NCBI GenBank assembly: GCA_964537035.1
Contig: CAZIAK010000024.1
Location: forward strand, 12,938 to 76,937
Direction: 5' to 3'
Length of the DNA: 64,000 nt
DNA from: CAZIAK01 sp964537035
GTDB lineage: Bacteria; Planctomycetota; B15-G4
Shown: piece by piece, positions 44,636 through 58,429 of the stretch
How positions within the stretch are numbered: the stretch's first letter is position 1
Layout of the letters: each line of letters starts with the position of its first letter
Notes under the pieces: generated by a model
The model's input: the letters and a program-made list of their open reading frames with translations, nothing else
Told to the model about the DNA's origin: nothing
The model's database searches: none
Position numbers and translations under genes: made by a program

Positions 44636-47600
44636 CTACGGCAGCACAACCCGCCGCGTTCCCGCCGCCACCCGGTGCTGACTCTCACGGCCGTCAGGCC
44701 AGCGCACTCGCAGCATCAACTCGCCGCTGCGCCCGCCGCCGCTTGCCTGCGCGGTGTCGCCCAGCCCGTAGAACAACGTGGGCGATGACTGGCCCAGGTA
44801 GCCTGAACCCGCTTGCACTTCGAGGGTCTGGGTGGGCAGCCCCGCGCCGCTGAGTGTCACCCGCGCACCGACCGCTGCCGGGTTGCCCGGCCTGCCGTTC
44901 AGGCGCACGGACAGGCAGGCGGCCTTGGCCTGGCTCTGGGGATGGCGGGTGAAGAATCGCGCCGGGGCGTCGTTCATGCCCACGACCAGATCGCCGGCGC
45001 CGTCCCCGTCCAGGTCGCCGATGACCAGGCTCTTGCCGTCACCCACGAGGACCAATCCGCTCACGTCGGGGCGCAGGGGTTGCAGGCCGTTGCCGTCCCC
45101 GAGCATGACCAGGCCCAGGCCACCATCGCGCCGACCGGCCACCGCCTGGGGTGCGAACGAGTTGGTCACCCAGACCAGATCGGGATGGCCATCGCCGTTG
45201 AGTTCGGTGAACGCGGCGCCGAATCCCGGGGCCACCTGGGCCCGACGGGGGAGGGGCTCGGCGGTGAAGTGGCCCCGCCCGTCGTTGCGCAGCAGCAGGG
45301 ACTCGGCGGTGTGGACCTGCAGGCGCTCGGCCATGGCCAGGGCCTCGTCGCCGAAGACGGCGCTCAGATCGGCGGCGCCCCAGGCTGCGAAGGTGGGGAA
45401 GTCTTCAGCCAGGAAGGGCATGGCGGTGAGCACGTCGTTGCGGGTGCGGGCGGGCACCCAGCGTTGGTCTTCGAGGTGGGCTTCGATCAGGCGACGTTCG
45501 CCTGTGCCGTCCAGGTCGCCCGAGTAGAGCAGCACGGGAGCGTCCGTCGTGGGCTGGCGCTCGGTGTTCAGGCCCAGGTTGCCCACCACCACGTCGAGGT
45601 CGCCGTCGTGATCGATGTCTGCGGACGACAGGCTGGTCCACCAGCCGTGGCGTTCGCTCAAGCCTGCCTCAGCCGTGGCCTCGCGCAGAACGCCCTGATC
45701 GTTGCGCCACAGTCGCACCGGCCCCCAGTCGTGAGCCACCAGAAGATCTGACCAGCCGTCGCCGTCCACGTCGCTGAACAGGGCCGCGGTCACCCGGCCA
45801 AACGACGTGAGCCCGGGGGCCTGCTCTTCAGGAGCGTCCACGAAGCCGCCGTCCTGGCAGAGCAGCAAGCGGCTTGCGCCGCCGTCGGGATAGCTGCCGG
45901 GGACGGAGCGGGTGCCCACGAACAGATCGAGGTCACCGTCGTGGTCGATGTCTGCGGCCACGGGGGACAGGCCGCTGTCCTTGTGGCCTGGGAGCGCTGA
46001 CTTGGGCGCCTTTCGGAACTGCCCCGCGCCATCGTTGAGGTAGAGCCGGTCTCGCAACGAGCTGCTGTGGGGTCGGCACTCGATGCCGCCGCTGACCACG
46101 TAGAGGTCGAGGTCGCCGTCTGCGTCTGCGTCGACGAAGAGGGCGCCCAGGTCTTCTTGGTAGTCGTCGTTGAGGAAGGCTTGCTGGTTGCTGAGGGCCA
46201 TGCGGCCCGTCCCCTGAAGGAGCAGCAGCTGGGGCGCCTGACCCGCCGGGCCGCCCACGAAGAGGTCGTCGATGCCGTCACCGTTCGCATCGCCCATGGC
46301 CAGACAGGGGCCGAGCTGGGAGAGGCGGTCGGGCAGCAGCGGCTGTCGGGCGTAGTCGTCGTAGGGGGCCTCCTTGCTCACCGGGCCGTTGAAGCCCCAC
46401 AGCAGGGGCGTGCCCGTGAACTTGCCGAAGGGCCGGGTCAGGGCGGCGAGGCTTGTGCTGCTCTCGGGCCGGGCTGGCTTGTCGTCGACCGCGGGCGCCT
46501 GCCCTGGGCCGCTCGGCTCGGTGATGCGCAGACACACATCGACGGGGAGATCGCTGAGCACCTGCTCTTGTCCGCCGGGCCAACGTACCGCCAGCCGCTC
46601 GATGGTCTCGTGGTCACCCAGGCCGAAGTGCAGCCGGGGTTCGCCGCCCGCCATGTAGCCCCGGGAGAGGGTCAGCTGGCGCACCTGCTGCCGTGCCTGC
46701 CCGTCGGGGCCCACGGTGCTCAGCTGCACCCGGGCGCCCAGGCCGTTGCGGTTCGCGTCGCGCCCCCGCAGCTCCACCGCGAGCACGTGGCCCGCGCTCG
46801 AGCGGTTCTCGAAGAGCGCCGCGTTCGCCTCGAAGTTGTTGGTGATCACGTCGAGGTCGCCGTCCCTGTCCAGGTCAGCCAGGGTGGCGCCAAACGTCGA
46901 CGACGGATCTCCCAAGCCCCAGTCAGGTCCGACAGAGGCGAAGCGCAGGTCGCCCTCGTTGCGGAAGATCAGGTTGGGCTCGGAGAGGGCGGGCTGGTCG
47001 ATCCAGTAATCGCCCATGATCGAGCTGTGCATGGCCGCTTCGGCGCGCATGTCGTAGTTGAAGTAGTCCCGGCTCATGCCGTTGCTGACGAACAGGTCGA
47101 GCATGCCGTCGTTGTCGAGATCGCCGAACACCGTCGACCAGGTCCAGTCGCTGCGGGCCACTCCAGCCATGTAGGCCGCCTCGGCGAAGCGCCCCGTGCC
47201 GGTGTTCAGGTAGAGGGCGTTGCGCATGTACTGGCGGGGCACGGACGACTCCAAGAACCAGCGGCCCTCTGAGAGGTCGGTCATGGTCACGGCCCGGCGG
47301 TAGTGGCTGGTGGCGGCCATGTCCGAGGCCAGAAAGTCGAGCAGCCCGTCGTTGTCGATGTCCCCGGCGTCAGAGCCCATGGAGAACCAGGGCGTGTGGG
47401 GCAGGGCGCTCGCGGCCTGCTCGACGAACGTGCCGTCGCCCTGGTTGATCCACAGCTGATCCGGACCGAAGAAGTCGTTGGCCACGTAGAGGTCAGGGCG
47501 CCCGTCGTCGTCAGGGTCCCACCAGGTGGCAGAGAGGCCGAAGTGGTTGCCGGCGAAGCCCGCCTCGGTGCTCACGTCGCTGAACGTGCCGTCGCCGTTG

Positions 47601-48520
47601 TTGCGGTACAGGTGGTCGTACTGCCCCGAGTTGATCAGGATGGCCTGGCCGTCGGGGCGGGTGAGCACGTCGAACTGCTCGATCAGCTCGTCGGGGATGG
47701 CCAGGCGGCCGTTCTCGACTGGCACGTCGCCCTCTGGGTTGGTGCCGCTGGCGAAGCGGTTGGTGAGCAGGTAGCCGTCCAGGTCGCCGTCGAGGTCGTA
47801 GTCGCAGAAGGCCATCATGATCGATGCGCCCGTGAAGGCCAGGCCAGCGGCGGCCGCACCCTCGCTGAAGTGTCCGCTGCCGTCGTTCCAGTAGAGCCGG
47901 TTCGGTGTGTCGTAGCCGCAGACGTAGAGGTCGAGGTCGCCGTCGTTGTCCAGGTCGCCGAACGACGCGCCGCCGCCCCAGTGGTCGAGCTGCAGTCCCG
48001 AATCGGCGGACACATCGGTGAAGCGCAGGCCGCCCAGGTTGCGGTACAGCCGGCTGCCACCTTGGGGACGGGTGAAGAGCAGGTCGGGCAGCTCATCGCC
48101 ATCGATATCGCCGATGGCCAGACCGCCTCCGGACATGGCGTTGCCGAGCACGTGCAGGTACTCGGTCTCAGGGCGCCAGTGGTGGCGAAAGTCGAGGCCA
48201 CTCTCGTCGACGGTCAGCTGGCGAAAGAGCGGCCCGTCGTCAGGGGCCACCCGGTCGTTCAAGGGCAGCACCTGCACGGCCTCGATGGCGGCCGCAGCTC
48301 GCGGGAGAGCGGGGGCGGCCTGTTGGGCAGGGGCGGCCTGCGCTTGTCCCGGGTCTGCCAGCTGCGGGCTCGCGACTGCCGGTCGCGGGTCACTGGCACG
48401 GGATGGCTGGCCAGCGATGGGTGGGCAGAGAGCAGCGGCTGCGCAGACGACGCCGAGCCTCAGGTGGCCCAGGCAGCGACGCACGGCGGCGAACTCGGAA
48501 CGACGTGGCGGGTGAATCAT
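44636..48520 (-). CDS. Giant secreted VCBS/FG-GAP protein with two ASPIC-UnbV domains
   Basis: The 1294-residue protein has an export signal followed by a low-complexity Ala/Pro/Gln region to about residue 80, then two long propeller-plus-ASPIC cassettes. Calcium-type repeats (D-x-D-x-D-G-x-x-D) are frequent: GDIDGDELPDLLF, GDLDNDGDLDLYV, FCDYDLDGDLDGYLL, VDADADGDLDLYV. The first ASPIC-UnbV domain is around NGLGARVQLSTVG ... LAVRWPGGQEQVL and the second at the end, AVGARVTLSGAG ... LRVRWPDGRESQHRV. Start ATG 48520 (MIHPPRRSEFAAV) follows the larger sister gene by 25 bases, so they are one transcript. Such proteins are thought to act in surface binding; no enzymatic role is claimed. Confidence 0.88.
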   Translation of the reverse strand: MIHPPRRSEFAAVRRCLGHLRLGVVCAAAALCPPIAGQPSRASDPRPAVASPQLADPGQAQAAPAQQAAPALPRAAAAIEAVQVLPLNDRVAPDDGPLFRQLTVDESGLDFRHHWRPETEYLHVLGNAMSGGGLAIGDIDGDELPDLLFTRPQGGSRLYRNLGGLRFTDVSADSGLQLDHWGGGASFGDLDNDGDLDLYVCGYDTPNRLYWNDGSGHFSEGAAAAGLAFTGASIMMAFCDYDLDGDLDGYLLTNRFASGTNPEGDVPVENGRLAIPDELIEQFDVLTRPDGQAILINSGQYDHLYRNNGDGTFSDVSTEAGFAGNHFGLSATWWDPDDDGRPDLYVANDFFGPDQLWINQGDGTFVEQAASALPHTPWFSMGSDAGDIDNDGLLDFLASDMAATSHYRRAVTMTDLSEGRWFLESSVPRQYMRNALYLNTGTGRFAEAAYMAGVARSDWTWSTVFGDLDNDGMLDLFVSNGMSRDYFNYDMRAEAAMHSSIMGDYWIDQPALSEPNLIFRNEGDLRFASVGPDWGLGDPSSTFGATLADLDRDGDLDVITNNFEANAALFENRSSAGHVLAVELRGRDANRNGLGARVQLSTVGPDGQARQQVRQLTLSRGYMAGGEPRLHFGLGDHETIERLAVRWPGGQEQVLSDLPVDVCLRITEPSGPGQAPAVDDKPARPESSTSLAALTRPFGKFTGTPLLWGFNGPVSKEAPYDDYARQPLLPDRLSQLGPCLAMGDANGDGIDDLFVGGPAGQAPQLLLLQGTGRMALSNQQAFLNDDYQEDLGALFVDADADGDLDLYVVSGGIECRPHSSSLRDRLYLNDGAGQFRKAPKSALPGHKDSGLSPVAADIDHDGDLDLFVGTRSVPGSYPDGGASRLLLCQDGGFVDAPEEQAPGLTSFGRVTAALFSDVDGDGWSDLLVAHDWGPVRLWRNDQGVLREATAEAGLSERHGWWTSLSSADIDHDGDLDVVVGNLGLNTERQPTTDAPVLLYSGDLDGTGERRLIEAHLEDQRWVPARTRNDVLTAMPFLAEDFPTFAAWGAADLSAVFGDEALAMAERLQVHTAESLLLRNDGRGHFTAEPLPRRAQVAPGFGAAFTELNGDGHPDLVWVTNSFAPQAVAGRRDGGLGLVMLGDGNGLQPLRPDVSGLVLVGDGKSLVIGDLDGDGAGDLVVGMNDAPARFFTRHPQSQAKAACLSVRLNGRPGNPAAVGARVTLSGAGLPTQTLEVQAGSGYLGQSSPTLFYGLGDTAQASGGGRSGELMLRVRWPDGRESQHRVAAGTRRVVLP

Positions 48521-48545
48521 GGGCACTGCACTCTGCGATGGGACG

Positions 48546-53555
<5,010 letters not shown>

Positions 53556-53690
53556 GAGGGTCCCCGAGGACGAGAATGGGTGGGAGGAGCCTCGCGTGGG
53601 GTGCTTGGCCAGGGGCCGAGCCTACCATTCGAGGTGGGCGGCTCCGCCGGGCGGACCCGTGGCCCGAGCGGCGTGCTTCGAAGACTCGCC

Positions 53691-53730
53691 CGTTAATAAG
53701 AAAGCTATTAATTGCTTTATTAGAGAGGGG
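53691..53730 (+). promoter_or_regulatory. AT-rich regulatory patch with dyad upstream of the Rieske locus
   Basis: Bases 53693-53722 are strikingly AT-rich in a GC-rich surround and include TAAGAAAGC (53697-53705) and GCTTTATTA (53714-53722), an inverted repeat with 8 of 9 positions matching around an 8-base AT centre. TTAATA at 53693 could serve as a -10 box. GAGAGGGG at 53723-53730 is a plausible ribosome-binding site for the small ORF that starts at 53735. The dyad may be an operator or an RNA stem. Confidence 0.5.
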
Positions 53731-53734
53731 CACT

Positions 53735-53827
53735 ATGGTGATGAGCAAGAGCACCACGGCGCCTTCAACCGATGGCGCGTGCTGCTCGACCACACACCTT
53801 GTAGCCTGCTCCGGAGGCATGTCATGA
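53735..53827 (+). CDS. Candidate 30-residue Cys-containing small ORF (uORF or peptide) overlapping the Rieske gene
   Basis: ATG at 53735 is preceded by AGAGGGG with a 4-base gap and opens a 30-codon frame, which starts MVMSKSTTAPSTDG and continues with ACCSTTHLVACSGGMS. The TGA stop overlaps the Rieske-gene ATG (ATGA), and the Rieske ribosome site GGAGG lies inside the small frame, giving the arrangement of a translationally coupled leader. It holds three Cys and one His in the last half, which could bind metal or react with thiol stress. No family is recognised. It might equally be a regulatory uORF or a small peptide product; whether it is translated is unproven. Confidence 0.45.
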   Translation: MVMSKSTTAPSTDGACCSTTHLVACSGGMS

Positions 53828-55662
53828 GTGCTGCTGAGTCTTGCTGGACCCGTCTCTGTGATCTCGACCAGGTGGCAGCGGGTGCCATGCATCCCGTGGC
53901 TCACGAGGGGCACAAGCTGGTGGTGGTGCGCGCCGACGCCGACACCGTGGCCGTGCTGGACAACCGCTGTCCCCACGAGGGCTACCCGCTGTCTCAAGGA
54001 CAGCTCGATGGGGGCACGCTCACCTGCTGCTGGCACAACTGGAAGTTCAACGTGGCCGACGGCGCTTGCCTCATGGGAGGCGAAGGCGCGAAGACGTGGC
54101 CCAGCCGGGTGGTGGGCGGAGCGGTCGAGGTCGATGTCTCCGAGCCTGACCCCGCCACGGTCATCCCCGGCTTGGTGGACAGCTTTCGCGAGGGGCTGTT
54201 CGACCACGACAACGGGCGCTCGGTGCGGGACGGCGTGCGCTTGTTGCGGCTGGGCTTCTCTCCTCGGAGGCTGCTGCTGGAGCTGGCGGTCTACGACGCT
54301 CGCCACGCCGAGTACGGCTCGACCCACGTCCTGGCCCTGGCCGCCGACTGCGGGCGAGGCCTGGCGGACGACGCCGGAGCCGAGGCCATGTATGCCATCG
54401 CCCCGGTGATTGATCTGTGCGGCGAGGCCAACCGGCGCCTGGCTCCCAGGGAACGAGGGCCGGCGGTCGCCTGCAGCATGGACAGCGTGGGAGAGGCCTT
54501 GCGCACGGCGGTCGAGGCCGAGGATGTCCCCCGGGCCCAGGGGTTGCTGGCGGGTGCCTTCGACGCGGGCGTGTCGTGGCCCACGGTAGAGGGCTGGCTG
54601 CTGACCATCGCCGCCGACCACTTCACCGACTTCGGTCACCAGTTGATCTATCTGACCAAGGTGGGCACATGGTTCGGCGGGCGCGGCAAGGGCGACGCAG
54701 GGGGGAGTGATGGACGCCACGATGGTGGGCACGAAGAAGCCGACGCCGCTCGGGAGCTGGCCCTGGGGCTGCTCGACAGCCTGCTCTTCGCCACCCGCGA
54801 GGACACCCTGCCCTACATGGGCCGTTACAGCCGTCGACTCGCTGCCCTGGATCATGAGCTGCCCACACTCTTCGCCGCCGTCAACGCTGACGTGACCTGG
54901 GACGGCTCGGCGTTGCGGATGGGCGTCCTGGATGGCAGCGCTGCAGAGGCGCTGGACGCTCTGGAGCACGCCCTGCGCCAGGGAGTGCCTCCCCGGCGCA
55001 TCGCTCGCGAGCTGGTGGTGGCCGCCGCGCACAGACTGCTGCGCTTCAAGGTGGCCCTCGACTCGGACACGAGCTGCGCCGAGGGCTGGTTGTGGGCCAC
55101 ACACCGCTTCACCTTCGCCGCCGCCGTGCGACAAGCTGTTGAAGCCTTGGCCGCTCCTGCCGCGCTCCGTTTTCTCTTTCACGCCGTGGCCTTCGTGCAC
55201 AGCGGCCAGCCCATGGACGAAGCGGCGAACGAGGCGACGGACGAGCGCAGCGACCAGCACGCTGCCAGGGGTGCTGAAGCTGATCAGGCCTCGGCGCAGC
55301 AGGGTCTGCTCGACGATCTGCTGGCGGCGATCGGAGCCCGTCAGGGGGGGCGGGCGGTCGCTGCGGCAGAGCAGCTGCTCTCCAGCGAACGGGGCGCTGT
55401 GGCGTTGCAAGCGTCCCTGCGCGATCTCTGCCTGGCCGACCCCCTGGTGCGACCCATCGTCGTGGCCCACGCCATCAAGACCACCTGGGCCGCTTTCGAA
55501 GAGCGTGCTGCTCTCGGCGATCACCCTGACCGGGACATCCCCGTTCTGGCGGCGGTGCGCCTGTTGGCCTCGCCCATCGTCGAGCGCAGGATCCACGAGC
55601 TGGTGCAACGCTCCATCGCCTGGGTCGCCCGCGGAGAGATGCCCCGTAAGCTCACCCAGTGA
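53824..55662 (+). CDS. Rieske [2Fe-2S] domain protein with large helical C-terminal domain
   Basis: The 612-residue protein starts with a Rieske ferredoxin-type domain (about 5-110): cluster ligands Cys49 and His51 in NRCPHEGYPLSQ and Cys68 and His71 in CCWHNWKFN. The remaining 480 residues are helical and not assigned to a family by me. They contain ADHFTDFGHQLIYLTKVGTW, ATREDTLPYMGRYSRRL and FLFHAVAFVHSGQPMD, with several buried-type His residues that might hold a metal. A His-rich acidic loop interrupts it at about 298-315 and an Asp/Glu-rich stretch at about 465-485. No signal peptide. A role as a redox enzyme is inferred from the Rieske part only. It is coupled to the small ORF upstream and converges with the propeller gene. 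Confidence 0.85.
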   Translation: MSAAESCWTRLCDLDQVAAGAMHPVAHEGHKLVVVRADADTVAVLDNRCPHEGYPLSQGQLDGGTLTCCWHNWKFNVADGACLMGGEGAKTWPSRVVGGAVEVDVSEPDPATVIPGLVDSFREGLFDHDNGRSVRDGVRLLRLGFSPRRLLLELAVYDARHAEYGSTHVLALAADCGRGLADDAGAEAMYAIAPVIDLCGEANRRLAPRERGPAVACSMDSVGEALRTAVEAEDVPRAQGLLAGAFDAGVSWPTVEGWLLTIAADHFTDFGHQLIYLTKVGTWFGGRGKGDAGGSDGRHDGGHEEADAARELALGLLDSLLFATREDTLPYMGRYSRRLAALDHELPTLFAAVNADVTWDGSALRMGVLDGSAAEALDALEHALRQGVPPRRIARELVVAAAHRLLRFKVALDSDTSCAEGWLWATHRFTFAAAVRQAVEALAAPAALRFLFHAVAFVHSGQPMDEAANEATDERSDQHAARGAEADQASAQQGLLDDLLAAIGARQGGRAVAAAEQLLSSERGAVALQASLRDLCLADPLVRPIVVAHAIKTTWAAFEERAALGDHPDRDIPVLAAVRLLASPIVERRIHELVQRSIAWVARGEMPRKLTQ

Positions 55663-55674
55663 GCGGTGATGCCA

Positions 55675-55720
55675 GGGGCACGGGCAGCATGAACCGAGAG
55701 GCCCATGCTGCCCGCGCCCC
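55675..55720. terminator. Strong stem-loop between convergent genes
   Basis: GGGGCACGGGCAGCATG (55675-55691) pairs with CATGCTGCCCGCGCCCC (55704-55720) at 16 of 17 positions around a 12-base loop. It lies between the stop of the Rieske gene and the stop of the convergent propeller gene. The symmetry would serve both strands. There is no clear T-run. It is the best intrinsic-terminator-like structure in the window. Confidence 0.65.
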
Positions 55721-55801
55721 AAGACGCTCTGGAGACTCGGGACGGAGTCCCCGGAGAGAGCTGTGTGGACTAGCCAAGCAGATCGGCAAGCCCACCGTGC
55801 C

Positions 55802-57133
55802 TCAAGGAGTGGCGATCACCACGTTGAGCGGATCTGTCGCCAGCCACGGTCCACCGGGCGCGGCGGGGGACTGGTCGAGGAACAGCTGCAGGTAGAGCTC
55901 TACCCCCGAAGGAATGCCGGGCGGGACCGGCAAAGGGATGGAAGCCGAGGTGCCGAACACGCCGATCAAGGGCAGGATCAACCCTGGCGGTGTGAAGCCG
56001 TCCACATAGAGCGGGTTGCCCACGGTCATGATCGGCGGGCAGAAGAAGCCCGGTCCGGGGATGTTCGCGCCGACCACCAGCCAGAGGAAACTGGGCGTGG
56101 CGATGCCAGTGACCTGCACGCCGTAGGTGGGACCCGGCGACGAGGATTGACCGTACGATCTCAGCGTGGCAGCGCCCGGTGGCGGTGCATAGCTGTTCGA
56201 GTGTGCCGCGTAGGCCAACCCGTTGGACAAGCCTGGCATGGGCGTGCAGGTGACCGGCGTGTAGAAGGTCGGCGCTGCCGGTCCGCCGGTGATGTCCGCG
56301 TAGCCCATGACGAAACCGTCGGTGACGTAGAACGCCGGGGGCGTGATGGTCGCGGTGAGCGGGCCGGTGGTGGCCAGATCCATGGCGATGCCTTCGAGGG
56401 CCGGGGTCAGGCCGCAGCCCAGGGCGCCCGCGATGGGAAAGATGCCAAAGGGACCAGGTGCGCCACCGGGCAGGATCGAGTGGATCCGTCCCGCCGAGTC
56501 ACAGACCAGCAGACTGGCTGAGCCCGGGTCGAAGGTGACATCCGTGAGCCGCGCCCCGGGGAGGGCCGGGTACGGCGAGGGGAAGGGGGGGATGACCATG
56601 ATCCCGGGAACGCAGCTCCCGGGAGGCGAGGGGGCGATGCCGGCGATGAACTTGCCGTCGGTCACGTAGAGCAGAGGCACGCCGAGCGTGACACCACCGG
56701 AGTCCATGCCCATGCCAGTGAGGGGCAGGCCCATGGGCATGGAGACGGCCACGGCGAAGGCGTTGATCGGTGTGCCGGGCAAGGTGAGCGTGGTGGGGTT
56801 GAACTCGGCATACTGCTCGATGATGAAGCCGTCGGTGACGTAGACCGTGTCGGTCAGGCGGTCGACGGCGATGTCACCGAAGCTGCCCGGCCCGGGGGGC
56901 GCGGTGAGCCCCGGAGCAGGCACGATGCACGGGGTGGGCACCGTGTAGGGCCAGGTGGTCAGCTTGGGGATGGGCGCTGTGCAAGGGCCGCCGGGAGCCC
57001 CGTTGAACTCGAAGACCCTTCCGGTGGTGCCGTCCATGCCGTAAAGGGTTTGGGCGGTCGTGGGCGTGCAGAGCGCGCTCAGGGAAATCAGACACAGGAC
57101 AGACGACCCCAGGGCCGGGAATGAGACTCGCAT
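55802..57133 (-). CDS. Secreted propeller-like protein with YVTDG repeats
   Basis: The 443-residue protein has a signal peptide (LGSSVLCLISLSALCTPTTAQ). The body is Pro/Gly/Thr-rich beta structure with a recurring YVTDG motif: VYVTDGFIIEQY, LYVTDGKFIAG and FYVTDGFVMGY, plus LYVDGFTPPG, and paired Cys residues (PCTAPIPK, PCIVPAPG, CVPGIMV, CTPMPG), as in NHL/SMP-30-like six-bladed propellers. The C-terminus (GVELYLQLFLDQSPAAPGG, then WLATDPLNVVIATP) looks like a diverged form of the shared C-terminal module, but without its KGGVLVP core. No enzyme site is seen. It is divergent from the di-heme peroxidase-like gene, with a leader dyad at 57159-57193. Confidence 0.72.
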   Translation of the reverse strand: MRVSFPALGSSVLCLISLSALCTPTTAQTLYGMDGTTGRVFEFNGAPGGPCTAPIPKLTTWPYTVPTPCIVPAPGLTAPPGPGSFGDIAVDRLTDTVYVTDGFIIEQYAEFNPTTLTLPGTPINAFAVAVSMPMGLPLTGMGMDSGGVTLGVPLLYVTDGKFIAGIAPSPPGSCVPGIMVIPPFPSPYPALPGARLTDVTFDPGSASLLVCDSAGRIHSILPGGAPGPFGIFPIAGALGCGLTPALEGIAMDLATTGPLTATITPPAFYVTDGFVMGYADITGGPAAPTFYTPVTCTPMPGLSNGLAYAAHSNSYAPPPGAATLRSYGQSSSPGPTYGVQVTGIATPSFLWLVVGANIPGPGFFCPPIMTVGNPLYVDGFTPPGLILPLIGVFGTSASIPLPVPPGIPSGVELYLQLFLDQSPAAPGGPWLATDPLNVVIATP

Positions 57134-57158
57134 GGTTCATGCTCAAGGAGAGAGAAGG

Positions 57159-57193
57159 ATGCGTGGGGAAGACCAGGGAGAGAGTCCACGCAT
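57159..57193 (-). promoter_or_regulatory. Perfect 8-bp dyad in the leader of the propeller gene
   Basis: ATGCGTGG (57159-57166) is the exact inverted copy of CCACGCAT (57186-57193), 19 bases apart and 26-60 bases upstream of the minus-strand start at 57133. It could be an operator or a leader RNA stem for that gene, or a shared site with the divergent peroxidase-like gene at 57304. Confidence 0.35.
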
Positions 57194-57303
57194 GGGGCAG
57201 ACACCGACGTCTCTCAAGAGTGACAGGGTGCTTTTCAGAGGATTCGGACGGGTTTGCTAGCCTGCTCGATCACCCACCAGCTCACCTCTGGACACCCACT
57301 GGC

Positions 57304-58350
57304 ATGTCGACGCTCAGCTCACGTCTTCCACTCATCGCCACTCTCACCGCGGCCCTGGCAGCCAGCGCCTGCGCGCCCGAGGGTTACCACGCCGAGATCC
57401 TGCCCTTGCCCGCCAGCGTTGATGACTACAGCCCCATCGATCGCTACGACGAGATGATGGTCCCCGCCGACAACCCCATGACCGCCGAGAAGGTGGCTCT
57501 GGGTCGGCAGCTCTACTACGACGATCGCCTCAGCGGTGACGGTTCACGTTCGTGCTACAGCTGCCACGTGTGCGAGAGCGGTCTCACCGACGGCCTGCCC
57601 ACGGCCATCGGCGCCTACGAGAAGCAGCTCAGCCGCTCGTCGCCCACGCTCTGGAACATCGGCTACCACCAGACCTTCTACTGGGACGGCCGAGCGCCCT
57701 CCCTCGAAGTGCAGGCGCTCAAGGCCTGGACCGGAGGCAACATGGGTGCCAAGGACACCGCCCCGGTGTTGGCCGCCGTGAACGGCGAGCCGGGCTACGC
57801 TGCCCAGTTCGCGGACGTGTTCGGCGCGCCTGCTGACGAGACCAACGTGCCCCAGGCCCTGGCCGCCTACATGCGCACGATCATCTCGGACGACACCGCT
57901 TTCGATCGTTTTCAGAAGGGCGACGCCACGGCCCTTGACGACGGGGCCAAGCGGGGCTGGGAGACCTTCCAGAGCTGGGGCTGTGTCGACTGCCACACGG
58001 GCGTGCTGCTCACGGACTTGCAGTTCCACAACGTGGGCATCGGCCTCGACGCCGACGAGCCCGACGTGGGTCGTCTGAAGGTCACCGCGCTGCCCCAGGA
58101 CATGGGCGCCTTCAAGACACCGACCCTGCGGGACATCACCCGCTCGGGGCCGTACTTTCACAACGGCTCGGTGGAGAGCCTGGAAACGGCGGTGCGGCAG
58201 ATGGCCACGGGCGGCCTGGCCAATCCCAACCTGTCTCCCAAGCTGAAGAAGAACGTGGTCACCAACGAGCAGGTGGCCGATGTCATGGCGTTCTTGCAGT
58301 CGCTGGAGCAGCCCTGTGACTTCACCGCTCCGGAGCTGCCTGGCCGCTGA
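57304..58350 (+). CDS. MauG/cytochrome c peroxidase-like di-heme lipoprotein
   Basis: The 348-residue protein has a lipobox (AASAC, Cys23). It is a two-heme c-type protein of the CcpA/MauG superfamily: the first heme site is CYSCH (Cys83, Cys86, His87) and the second CVDCH, with the usual segments LYYDDRLSGDGS, LSRSSPTLWNIGYHQTFYWDGRAPSLE, FKTPTLRDITRSGPYFHNGSVE and VTNEQVADVMAFLQSLEQPC. Depending on the electron donor, it reduces peroxide or oxidises another substrate; MauG-type functions cannot be told apart by sequence reading. It is exported and tethered to a membrane. Its stop codon is followed by a 13-bp tandem repeat. It is divergent from the YVTDG propeller gene. Confidence 0.88.
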   Translation: MSTLSSRLPLIATLTAALAASACAPEGYHAEILPLPASVDDYSPIDRYDEMMVPADNPMTAEKVALGRQLYYDDRLSGDGSRSCYSCHVCESGLTDGLPTAIGAYEKQLSRSSPTLWNIGYHQTFYWDGRAPSLEVQALKAWTGGNMGAKDTAPVLAAVNGEPGYAAQFADVFGAPADETNVPQALAAYMRTIISDDTAFDRFQKGDATALDDGAKRGWETFQSWGCVDCHTGVLLTDLQFHNVGIGLDADEPDVGRLKVTALPQDMGAFKTPTLRDITRSGPYFHNGSVESLETAVRQMATGGLANPNLSPKLKKNVVTNEQVADVMAFLQSLEQPCDFTAPELPGR

Positions 58351-58357
58351 GCCCGCT

Positions 58358-58422
58358 GTTGGGCCACGGCGTTGGGCCACGCTGTTGGGCCACGCTGCTG
58401 GGCCACGGCGTTGGGCCACGGT
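58358..58422 (+). repeat. 13-bp tandem repeat, five copies
   Basis: Five head-to-tail copies start at 58358, 58371, 58384, 58397 and 58410, consensus GTTGGGCCACGSY. The block begins 7 bases after the peroxidase-like stop codon and ends 8 bases before the stop of the convergent serine hydrolase gene. The unit length is not a multiple of three. It is a variable-number tandem repeat candidate in an 79-base convergent gap. Confidence 0.92.
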
Positions 58423-58429
58423 GGCCTGG

